Shown in pieces: positions 1 to 5,071 of a stretch of 7,590 bases of DNA. Each line of letters opens with the position of its first letter. The first letter of the stretch is position 1. The notes below the pieces were generated by a model. The model searched no databases and was not told the DNA's origin. It saw nothing but the letters and a program-made list of their open reading frames with translations. The position numbers and the translations under genes are program-made. This DNA comes from CALMEC01 sp031376485. GTDB lineage: Bacteria > Actinomycetota > Thermoleophilia > Miltoncostaeales > Miltoncostaeaceae. Location: NCBI GenBank assembly GCA_031376485.1, contig JANMDV010000217.1, positions 1 through 7,590 of the forward strand, read 5' to 3'.

Positions 1-333
1 AACATGATCTTCACGACCGTCCAGGACCGTCGCCACCGGGTCATCCTCTCGGTGCGCGATCAGAACACGTTCGCGGAGTCGATGCGCCGCAAGCGTCTCG
101 TGACGCTGCTGCACCTGTTCCTGGTCCACCGGTACAAGGCGGCGGCGATCCACTACCTGACCCCGACCGAAGACAATGCGCGTCAAAGCGAGAGTCTGAA
201 GGCACTCGGCATCTTCTCGACGACGCACGAGGAGGTCGGTGAGATCATCGTGGCGGATGTCAACATGGAGTTCGTCAGGCCGCTCGTCGGCGCCGACAGT
301 GCCGAGCGTGAGCGTTTGATCACACGCGGCTAG
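1..333 (+). CDS. aceA: Isocitrate lyase, C-terminal part (gene starts before the window)
   Basis: This is the last 110 codons of an isocitrate lyase, the glyoxylate-cycle enzyme that splits isocitrate into succinate and glyoxylate in the cytosol. The frame is open to base 1 and ends at TAG 331-333, so the ATG at 4 is internal. Visible landmarks are the VRDQNTFAESMRRKRL stretch (about residues 18-33 of the fragment), HRYKAAAIHYLTPTEDN, and the ending region GIFSTTHEEVGEIIVADVN, which match my memory of the C-terminus of the long actinobacterial isocitrate lyases (AceAb-like). The catalytic KKCGH loop lies upstream of the window and cannot be checked. The gene is convergent with the secreted protein at 602-2380. 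The family call is from recognition of conserved segments, not a search. The lyase assignment is fairly sure; the long-form subfamily is less so. Confidence 0.85.
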   Translation, partial: NMIFTTVQDRRHRVILSVRDQNTFAESMRRKRLVTLLHLFLVHRYKAAAIHYLTPTEDNARQSESLKALGIFSTTHEEVGEIIVADVNMEFVRPLVGADSAERERLITRG

Positions 334-344
334 CTTCGAGGGTG

Positions 345-364
345 CGGCGCGGGTCTGCGCGCCG
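345..364 (+). terminator. Short GC hairpin just after the isocitrate lyase stop
   Basis: Arms CGGCGCG (345-351) and CGCGCCG (358-364) pair perfectly over 7 bp with a 6-nt loop, 11 nt after the TAG stop. There is no T run behind it, so it is a hairpin-type terminator candidate or 3'-end stabiliser rather than a canonical intrinsic terminator. The rest of 365-555 shows no gene I can support. Confidence 0.4.
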
Positions 365-555
365 TGCCCTCGGACGTATCCTGACCCAGCCGTGCGTTCC
401 GTGGCGGCGGTCATGCGCTGGACCACTGGCGCTCCGGTCACCTGCCGCCCGCCAGGATCGTGTCAGGCCGGCGGGGTTGTGCTCGTCATTCGCTCGGGGG
501 CGGTTGATGGCAGGTGCGGAGAGAGCCGACGGCGCGACTACTGCCGTGCCCCGAG

Positions 556-590
556 TGAAGGTCCGGGTCCCGCACGAACCCGGACCTTCA
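556..590. terminator. 13-bp perfect hairpin between convergent genes
   Basis: TGAAGGTCCGGGT (556-568) and ACCCGGACCTTCA (578-590) are exact reverse complements separated by 9 nt. The element lies 11 nt past the stop of the minus-strand secreted-protein gene and about 220 nt past the isocitrate lyase stop. A 13-bp uninterrupted GC-rich stem in this position is best read as a terminator for the minus-strand gene that may also work in the other direction. Neither flank carries a T run, which is common for actinobacterial terminators. Confidence 0.65.
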
Positions 591-601
591 TGGGGATTGC
601 G

Positions 602-2380
602 TCAGCCCGTGACGATCGGGATACGGGTGACTCCTGCGATCCGGACGACCTTGGTGCATGCCCGGGTGCGAACTGTCGTGGCATTTCCGGCCGAGGCCAC
701 CGCGTTGTTGCAGCGGGTGCCACCGGCATTGCGGTCGATGCGGACCTGGACCCGGACCGTCTTGGACGCTCCGGGTGCGAGATCACCGATCGTCCACACG
801 AGCCTGCCCTTTTGGAGGACTGCCCCGCTCGGGCGCCTGGCGATCCCATATCCGGCCGGGAGCACGTCAGTCAGGGTGACCGCGGTGGCGGCCGTCGAGG
901 CGTTGGTGTTTCGCACCGTGATCGTGAACGTCACGACCTGTCCTGCGGAGGCACGTGTCGGGCCGCGCTTGGTGACCTTGAGGGAGGCCGCCGGGGTCGG
1001 GGTTCCCGTACCGATCACACCCGGGGGGGTGACGATCGGGGTGCTCGTGGGCGTCGGGGTGACCTGAGGTGTCGGGGTGGCCGGGGGAGTCGGGGTGGCC
1101 GGGGGAGTCGGGGTGATCGGAGGCGTCGGGGTGACCGGGGGGGTGCGGCACGTTTGGACCATCGCAGTCGCTTGGGCGAGGACCGTCTCACCCGACATGA
1201 TGCGCGCGGTGTTGGGGACCATGGGTCCGCACCCGGTTTGAGGCACGGGCACCGACTTGGTGTAGGTGAAGATCTTCGACATGTCCAAGCTGGCGCCGCC
1301 CACAAGCAGGGCCGGGGCGCCACCGTCGAACGCGTCAGTCACGTCGACCGTGCCGTTGACGACGTTGGTCGGCACACCGAAGGTGAAATCGACTGCGCCG
1401 GTCGAGGCACCGCCCGCCCACGTCGCGGTCGCGACGTTGACGCCCGGGGCGCTCGATCCCACCGAACACGTGTAGGTGACGGTCACAAAGCCGTGTGCGG
1501 AGATGGTGCGGTCGGCGCCGTTCGTGACCGTGCAGGGCAGGCCCGCGTCGATCGTGTCGGTGATGTCGATGCCCGAGATCTCCATGGCGTTCGGGTTGGC
1601 GACCCGGATGGTCCCGGTGACCGTGTGGTTGGCGTCATTCGGCGCGCCCTTGGTCGCGGTGACCGTGTAGGTGAAGGTCTGCGTGTCGGCAGAGGTCGTG
1701 ACCGGGCTTGCCGGAGCGGCGGACTTCGTGATGACCCACGGGTAGGTCCGATCGAAAGACGTGTCGGCAGTCTTGGTGACCTGCAACGGATTGGGTTGAG
1801 GATTCTCGCCACATTCGAGCACCAAGGGGATGGACCGCTCCGGGACCGCCGACGTCTGAAGACCGCCATCGTTGACCTGGGCGTGGACGTTGATCGTGTA
1901 GCTGCCGGGGGCCACGTTGGCCGAGGCCTCCCAGCCGGTCGCAGTCGCTCCCGAAAGCCCGACCCAGGCGAAGTCCGGGGGCGTTCCGTCGTTGCCGAAT
2001 TCGCCGCCGACGTACTTGGTCCCACCGATCTTGATGAAGCTGTCGTCGGGCAGGTTGGCCGCGATCGTCACGTTCGGCTCCGCGAGCACGAGCGCGTAGA
2101 GCGTGCCGGACGTCGGGGTCGCGCACGTGTAGCGCAGGTAGAGCTTGGACTCGACAACCTTGTCGACCTTGGCCGCCCGGAACATGTCGCTGAAGAAATC
2201 GGGTGAAGGGGCGGTGGTGTCCCATTCGGCGACGGGGGTGTTGCCGTCGATCGTGGCGGAGCCGCTGGCCGGGGCGGGGGCCGCAAACGCGGCGGTCGTC
2301 ATGACGGCGGACGCTGCCAGGGCGAGGGCCGCCGTGGCGAGTGATCTGCGTCGCGTTCGACGATGCGATGGTCGGGACAT
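602..2380 (-). CDS. Secreted multidomain protein with Pro/Thr linker and C-terminal DUF11 domain
   Basis: This is a 592-residue exported protein. Residues 1-33 form a signal peptide: an Arg-rich n-region (RRTRRR), an Ala/Leu core, and cleavage after AFA. The Arg cluster is only weakly Tat-like. Residues ~40-195 form a beta-rich module starting TIDGNTPVAEWD. Residues ~213-325 are an adhesin-like segment (WVITKSAAP ... GTIRVANPN), and ~330-411 a third beta module. Residues ~412-455 are a TPPxTP hexapeptide linker. From 465 to the end is a DUF11-type repeat domain (SLKVTKRGP ... TFTITVRNTN ... VLPAGYG ... WTIGDLAPGAS). Eight cysteines are spread through the modules, so disulfides are likely outside the cell. 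No LPXTG motif or C-terminal membrane helix is present, so release or non-covalent wall association is expected. The ATG start has GGAGG five bases upstream. Architecture suggests a structural or adhesive surface role; the ligand is unknown. Confidence 0.85.
   Translation of the reverse strand: MSRPSHRRTRRRSLATAALALAASAVMTTAAFAAPAPASGSATIDGNTPVAEWDTTAPSPDFFSDMFRAAKVDKVVESKLYLRYTCATPTSGTLYALVLAEPNVTIAANLPDDSFIKIGGTKYVGGEFGNDGTPPDFAWVGLSGATATGWEASANVAPGSYTINVHAQVNDGGLQTSAVPERSIPLVLECGENPQPNPLQVTKTADTSFDRTYPWVITKSAAPASPVTTSADTQTFTYTVTATKGAPNDANHTVTGTIRVANPNAMEISGIDITDTIDAGLPCTVTNGADRTISAHGFVTVTYTCSVGSSAPGVNVATATWAGGASTGAVDFTFGVPTNVVNGTVDVTDAFDGGAPALLVGGASLDMSKIFTYTKSVPVPQTGCGPMVPNTARIMSGETVLAQATAMVQTCRTPPVTPTPPITPTPPATPTPPATPTPQVTPTPTSTPIVTPPGVIGTGTPTPAASLKVTKRGPTRASAGQVVTFTITVRNTNASTAATAVTLTDVLPAGYGIARRPSGAVLQKGRLVWTIGDLAPGASKTVRVQVRIDRNAGGTRCNNAVASAGNATTVRTRACTKVVRIAGVTRIPIVTG
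1037..1144 (-). repeat. Six 18-bp tandem units coding the TPPxTP linker
   Basis: Six consecutive 18-bp units encode, in protein order, TPPVTP, TPPITP, TPPATP, TPPATP, TPQVTP and TPTSTP. Units 1073-1090 and 1091-1108 are base-for-base identical (CGGGGTGGCCGGGGGAGT on the plus strand), and the others diverge outward. A seventh, degenerate copy (IVTPPG) follows at 1019-1036. Because the unit is a multiple of three, gain or loss of copies would change linker length without breaking the frame. Confidence 0.85.
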
Positions 2381-2385
2381 GCGGG

Positions 2386-2390
2386 CCTCC
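2386..2390 (-). promoter_or_regulatory. Ribosome binding site of the secreted-protein gene
   Basis: Read on the minus strand this is GGAGG, five bases before the ATG at 2378-2380. It is a strong Shine-Dalgarno match and fixes the start immediately before the Arg-rich signal peptide. Confidence 0.8.
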
Positions 2391-2430
2391 AGGTGCGGAC
2401 GGGAAGGTTGACGTTTGGGAAGGGTAGGAG

Positions 2431-2449
2431 CCGAAGGCTTCGGTGTATA
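2431..2449 (-). promoter_or_regulatory. Candidate -10 box with adjoining palindrome upstream of the secreted-protein gene
   Basis: On the minus strand TATACA (plus positions 2444-2449) is a possible -10 box, directly followed by the 13-bp palindrome CCGAAGGCTTCGG (2431-2443; 6-bp arms, 1-nt centre). Transcription would then begin inside the palindrome, about 57 nt before the start codon, a position suited to an operator. No convincing -35 box lies at the right distance, so the promoter reading is tentative; the palindrome itself is exact. Confidence 0.35.
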
Positions 2450-2513
2450 CGCCTCGAAAGGTCAGTTAGAGGTTTTTGTACCTAAACGAAGGTCCAGGAA
2501 GGAACCTGCGACA

Positions 2514-2549
2514 GCCTGAACGATCAGGCGCGCGATGTTTCGTCGCGCG
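2514..2549. other. Two abutting hairpins in the divergent gap
   Basis: GCCTGA/TCAGGC (2514-2519 with 2524-2529, 4-nt loop) is followed at once by CGCGCGA/TCGCGCG (2529-2535 with 2543-2549, 7-nt loop). The arms share base 2529, so the two could stack or compete. They lie between the divergent secreted-protein gene and the pyruvate kinase fragment. The remaining gap (about 2450-2513 and 2550-2692) contains no gene that I can support. Function unknown; a structured leader, a terminator remnant or a protein site are all possible. Confidence 0.4.
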
Positions 2550-2692
2550 GCGATCCCTGTCATGACCGCGGATTCGGGCAAGACCACCCCGATTCGATGC
2601 CCGCCGATATTGCGCGTGTGCGAGCCCGTGAGAGAGGGCCACCGCGGACCGTTGCGCTGCCTCCCCCCGGGACGTGTGCGATCCTGCGCGCG

Positions 2693-3052
2693 ATGAGTCG
2701 ACGCTGCACGAAGATCCTCGCCACGCTCGGACCCGCGACGGCTGCGGGTGCCGGCATCGAGATGCTGATCGCCGCGGGAGTCGACGGCGTGCGTATCAAC
2801 TGCTCGCAAGGCCTCCCCAAGGAGTGGCGCGACAGCGTTGCCCGCGTGTGCGCAGCCGCGGAGGGTGTCAATCGCAAGGTCGCGGTGGTCTTCGATCTGC
2901 AGGGCCCCAAAATTCGACTCGCCGCCGACACCCGCCGTCGCCGGGTGCTTCTTGGCGACGAGGTTCAACTCGTCGCAGGCGCTGAGACGCCACGCGGCAG
3001 CCGGCTCATTGCCCTGCGACACGTTCCGGGGAGTAGCCGCCGCGGTGCCTGA
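2693..3052 (+). pseudogene. Pyruvate kinase, truncated N-terminal fragment
   Basis: Pyruvate kinase makes pyruvate and ATP from phosphoenolpyruvate and ADP and normally has roughly 470 residues; this frame gives only 119. Residues 5-14 (CTKILATLGP) match the first barrel strand. RINCSQG (34-40) keeps the Arg, Asn and Ser of the usual RLNFSHG active-site segment, with Phe replaced by Cys and His by Gln. DLQGPKIR (68-75) is the classic entry to the B domain, and LLGDEVQLV (86-94) its first strands. After about residue 105 similarity is lost and TGA follows at 3050-3052. The metal- and substrate-binding residues of the rest of the barrel and the C domain are absent from the window. Codons up to about base 3000 remain GC-rich at position three, so decay looks recent. 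The start ATG has no good ribosome site. An alternative, a deliberate small protein, seems unlikely. Confidence 0.75.
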
Positions 3053-3126
3053 ACGCATGCCAACTTCGCCGAGCACGAGACAATGACGACACGGGCGATC
3101 CCGGTGGTCGAATCGGTTCGCGCACG

Positions 3127-3567
3127 TTGAAGGATTTGGCGGCGCGTCGGTGGGGGTGGTGGACGCTCCTGGTCATCGGGGTCGTTGCAGCGATTGCCCT
3201 GTTTGCCGGTTGCGGAGGCGAGAACGCCGCCGACGCCAACCGTGCGCAGCCAAACGCATCGGTTGCGGGGACGGTCAGCCGTCCCGAGATCGGGTTTCGC
3301 AACATCGGGCGCCTGAACGAGCACTACGCCGCGCACGGCCGCGAGTTCGGGTCGATCAGCAACCATGACTATCTGCGCCGTGCGCAGACGCTTCGCGATC
3401 GTCCGGTCGGAGGGCCCGTGGCAGAAATCGTCCGCCGCGACGGCACGATCACGCGCTATGACCGCGAGTCCGGTGCGTTTATCGCGTTCGCACGTGATGG
3501 CATCATCCGGACGTTCTTCCGACCCAATGACGGCGAACGGTACTTCAGACGGCAGGCGCGACGATGA
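3127..3567 (+). CDS. Exported, probably lipid-anchored protein with BECR-like RNase toxin domain
   Basis: This 146-residue protein has an export signal: basic start (KDLAARR), hydrophobic residues 11-27, and a lipobox-like LFAGC with Cys29. Phe at -3 is non-ideal, so a plain membrane anchor is possible. Residues 30-52 are a flexible linker. Residues ~54-143 form a compact domain with NEHYAAHGREFG (64-75), DYLRRAQ, RRDGTITRYD (103-112), and DGIIRTFFRP (124-133). This pattern of HxxxHGxEFG, a central Tyr, and a final G-I-x-T-x-F-x-P strand resembles the C-terminal RNase domains of polymorphic and contact-dependent toxins of the BECR fold. His66 or His70, Arg128 and Thr129 are candidate catalytic residues. 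The start is the weakest part: no ATG or GTG exists, and TTG at 3127 is chosen over TTG at 3136 without a good ribosome site. Its stop overlaps the next gene by ATGA. Export is well supported; nuclease activity is inference. Confidence 0.7.
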   Translation: MKDLAARRWGWWTLLVIGVVAAIALFAGCGGENAADANRAQPNASVAGTVSRPEIGFRNIGRLNEHYAAHGREFGSISNHDYLRRAQTLRDRPVGGPVAEIVRRDGTITRYDRESGAFIAFARDGIIRTFFRPNDGERYFRRQARR

Positions 3568-3986
3568 CCGACGATCCGATCCGCCGCTTTCTGCGGGCCC
3601 GCGGGGTCGCCGCGCACGTGGTCGACGCCGGCCTCGATGGACTCGTCACCTCATGGGAGCGGCTCGGCGCGCAGGTTGAGGCGGGCTACCCGTTGACGAT
3701 TGACGACTACCTCAACGACCTCGACGTCAGGCAGATCATCGAGGTCGTCCTGAGCACGATGCCGACCTGTCACGGGCGGTTGCTTGACCGCCTGCGGGCG
3801 GCGGACAATCGCATGCGGGCAGGGACCGTGCCCGCAGGTCGCTGCGTGTGGGGCGACGGGGACTCGCCGTCGCTGACCGAACGGCGCAACTGGTGGTACT
3901 TCGTGATCCCCCGCAACCCCGGTCAGCATCTGGCCGCGGATCTGGCCCGAGCGGAATTCGGGGGGGTGTCCTCGACGTTCGATTGA
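3564..3986 (+). CDS. Putative cytosolic immunity protein for the upstream toxin-like protein
   Basis: This 140-residue soluble protein has no signal peptide or membrane helix. Its ATG overlaps the upstream stop (ATGA, 3564-3567), so translation is probably coupled and the two products made in fixed ratio. It starts with a short helical part (IRRFLRARGV, VVDAGLDGLVTSWERL), then GYPLTIDDYLNDLDVRQIIEVV (about 41-62), a mixed-charge helix (LLDRLRAADNRMRAG), and an aromatic NWWYFVIP segment at 109-116 near the end. I recognise this layout only as a type of uncharacterised actinobacterial protein found beside small toxin-like genes, and cannot name a family. The acidic YLNDLD region is a plausible surface for covering a basic RNase active site. 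The role as immunity protein rests on gene overlap, size, cytosolic location and the nature of its partner. Confidence 0.65.
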   Translation: MTDDPIRRFLRARGVAAHVVDAGLDGLVTSWERLGAQVEAGYPLTIDDYLNDLDVRQIIEVVLSTMPTCHGRLLDRLRAADNRMRAGTVPAGRCVWGDGDSPSLTERRNWWYFVIPRNPGQHLAADLARAEFGGVSSTFD

Positions 3987-4012
3987 CGCAGGCGTCCGAT
4001 GCTGGGCAGGGC

Positions 4013-4044
4013 CTTGCGGATTCTTTGCGAACTCTTTGCCCTAA
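4013..4044 (+). repeat. Three 10-11 bp direct repeats upstream of the HTH gene
   Basis: CTTGCGGATT (4013-4022), CTTTGCGAACT (4023-4033) and CTTTGCCCTAA (4034-4044) follow each other with one helical turn per unit. They sit 26-54 bp after the immunity gene stop and about 105-136 bp before the HTH start at 4149, next to a TATAGT (4067-4072) that could serve as a -10 box. The spacing would place bound proteins on one face of the DNA. Repeat identity is partial, so this may be chance. Confidence 0.35.
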
Positions 4045-4148
4045 TGGCCGTGCTCATACTGGACGATATAGTGGTAAGTGGGCAGAGGCTGCGAACACTC
4101 CGGGCAAGGACACGGATACACGGGCCGGACGGAACCGGGTGGTGGTCG

Positions 4149-4379
4149 ATGAGCCAGGTGATTCAGATGACACGGTCAGACGAGGACACGACCCGAAAGA
4201 TCCTGGAACTCCTGCGGGAGGGACGCTCGGACGCGAAGATCGCCAAGCGCCTCGGCCTCAGCCGTGACGAAGTCCGCGCGACGATCCAACAGGTGATCGA
4301 CAACGCTCATCTGGACGACCAGGTACGCGTCGCGTTTCTTGCCGAGCAAATCGGCATCGCCCGAGACAACACGAACTGA
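4149..4379 (+). CDS. Stand-alone LuxR/GerE-type helix-turn-helix protein
   Basis: A small DNA-binding protein of 76 residues (70 if ATG 4167 is used, which has AGGTG six bases upstream). The whole protein is one GerE-type domain: DEDTTRKILELLREGRSDAKIAKRLGLS fits the first helices and turn, DEVRATIQQVI the recognition helix, and VRVAFLAEQIGI the fourth helix typical of LuxR-family regulators. No receiver, kinase or autoinducer domain is attached. The frame remains open back to 3999, but 3999-4148 holds rare codons for this genome (three ATA, three AGG, CTA, AGT), so it is better read as upstream regulatory DNA. The gene lies about 160 nt after the immunity gene and may regulate it or itself; no target can be named. 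Domain call is firm, start is not. Confidence 0.7.
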   Translation: MSQVIQMTRSDEDTTRKILELLREGRSDAKIAKRLGLSRDEVRATIQQVIDNAHLDDQVRVAFLAEQIGIARDNTN

Positions 4380-4490
4380 CTCCGCGAACGCAGGTCTCCC
4401 GGTAGGACACCCTGCTGTGGAGGCCGATTCATGACGCGGTGACAGGCACCTGCGCTAAGGAACCACGGAGAACCTGCTGCACCGTTTGGC

Positions 4491-4563
4491 GGCTGCAGAC
4501 CGCAGCCATACGGCGTCGCCGAGATCGCAGTTCTCACCAGTAGCAGCGAGGCTCGGCGACACC
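4491..4563. terminator. Hairpins between the convergent HTH and GNAT genes
   Basis: GGCTGC (4491-4496) pairs with GCAGCC (4502-4507) across a 5-nt loop. Beyond it GTCGCCGAG (4515-4523) pairs exactly with CTCGGCGAC (4552-4560) across 28 nt, with two more pairs beyond one mismatch. A weaker bulged stem (4390-4415) lies just after the HTH stop. The region separates two genes ending toward each other, so bidirectional termination is the simplest reading. No T runs are seen. No gene is supported in 4380-4600. Confidence 0.4.
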
Positions 4564-4600
4564 GCCTGACATGTCGTCGATGCGCTTCCGTCAGCGAGCA

Positions 4601-5032
4601 TTACCCGTCGCGGGAGCGGATGAAGGCGGTCAGCCCGTATGCGGAGACGGCGGTCAGGCCATGGCGGCGGTAAAAACCCTCGGCGCCGCGCTCCGATATC
4701 AAGACCTGATGGTGGAATATGTCGATGGGGTAGCGATCGAGGAGCGCCTGGAACAGGGCACTTCCGATTCCCTCGCGCTGGCGATCGGGGCGGACGAGGA
4801 TGTCAGCGATGTACACGGCGAACGCCTCGTCGGAGAGCGCTCGCGCATAGCCGACCACCACGTCCTCGTCGAGTGCGACGAACGACGCGGACGAGCACGT
4901 GATCGCAGTCCGCAGACGGGCGGGGTCGGTGGCGTGAATCCATCCATGGGCCCGGTAGAGGCCCAGGATCGCATCAAAATGACGGTCCGGCTCGGCGGGC
5001 TCGACGGCCACGCGCGGCCTCAGGGTCGCCAC
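4601..5032 (-). CDS. GNAT-family N-acetyltransferase
   Basis: A 143-residue cytosolic acetyltransferase that would move an acetyl group from acetyl-CoA to an amine. Visible landmarks: helix 1 with HFDAILGLYRAHGW (18-31), strand pair FVALDEDVVVGYARAL (51-66), the motif A strand AVYIADILV (72-80) followed by the CoA pyrophosphate loop RQREGIGSAL (84-93), and the motif B region FHHQVLISERGAEGFYRRHGL (106-126), including the usual late Tyr. Length fits a single-domain GNAT. The substrate cannot be told. The frame stays open far upstream, antisense to leuS, but the true start is GTG at 5030-5032: GGAGGG stands six bases before it and GNAT homology begins directly after. The gene diverges from leuS with overlapping promoters and converges on the HTH gene. 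Stop is TAA. Confidence 0.88.
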   Translation of the reverse strand: MATLRPRVAVEPAEPDRHFDAILGLYRAHGWIHATDPARLRTAITCSSASFVALDEDVVVGYARALSDEAFAVYIADILVRPDRQREGIGSALFQALLDRYPIDIFHHQVLISERGAEGFYRRHGLTAVSAYGLTAFIRSRDG

Positions 5033-5038
5033 CGACGA

Positions 5039-5044
5039 CCCTCC
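5039..5044 (-). promoter_or_regulatory. Ribosome binding site fixing the GNAT GTG start
   Basis: Minus-strand GGAGGG lies six bases before GTG 5030-5032. It is the only strong Shine-Dalgarno match near the start of GNAT similarity and decides against any upstream start in the long antisense frame. Confidence 0.75.
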
Positions 5045-5054
5045 AGAAGGTGCA

Positions 5055-5062
5055 GATATACT
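5055..5062. promoter_or_regulatory. leuS: Overlapping divergent -10 boxes for leuS and the GNAT gene
   Basis: On the plus strand TATACT (5057-5062) matches the -10 consensus at five of six bases and ends nine bases before the leuS ATG, so transcription should begin within a few bases of the start codon. A weak CCGACG (5032-5037) could be the -35 at a 19-bp spacing. On the minus strand TATATC (5055-5060) overlaps the same bases and would give a GNAT leader of about 16 nt holding its GGAGGG. The boxes are seen; their use is inferred. Confidence 0.5.
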
Positions 5063-5071
5063 CGGCCGCCG

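Noticed and set aside
342..1067. Plus-strand 241-codon frame after isocitrate lyase
   Set aside because: Composition is Arg/Ala/Val-rich, it crosses the 13-bp hairpin and runs antisense to the DUF11 coding sequence.
1037..1144. CRISPR-like tandem repeat
   Set aside because: The 18-bp units adjoin with no spacers and encode a Pro/Thr linker in the reading frame of the secreted protein.
392..2206. 604-codon open frame on the plus strand antisense to the secreted protein
   Set aside because: Its product is low-complexity Arg/Gly-rich sequence with no domain, while the opposite strand has a signal peptide, ribosome site and DUF11 domain.
2462..3076. 204-codon minus-strand frame across the divergent gap
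   Set aside because: Most of it is antisense to the recognisable pyruvate kinase fragment, and the rest shows no known pattern or ribosome site.
3999..4148. Upstream extension of the HTH gene from ATG 3999, giving a hydrophobic N-terminus
   Set aside because: The extension holds several rare codons (ATA, AGG, CTA, AGT), a possible -10 box and phased repeats; the GerE domain starts well after 4149.
4380..4600. tRNA or attachment site in the convergent gap
   Set aside because: The stems do not form a cloverleaf with a T-arm, and no integrase or flanking direct repeat is visible.
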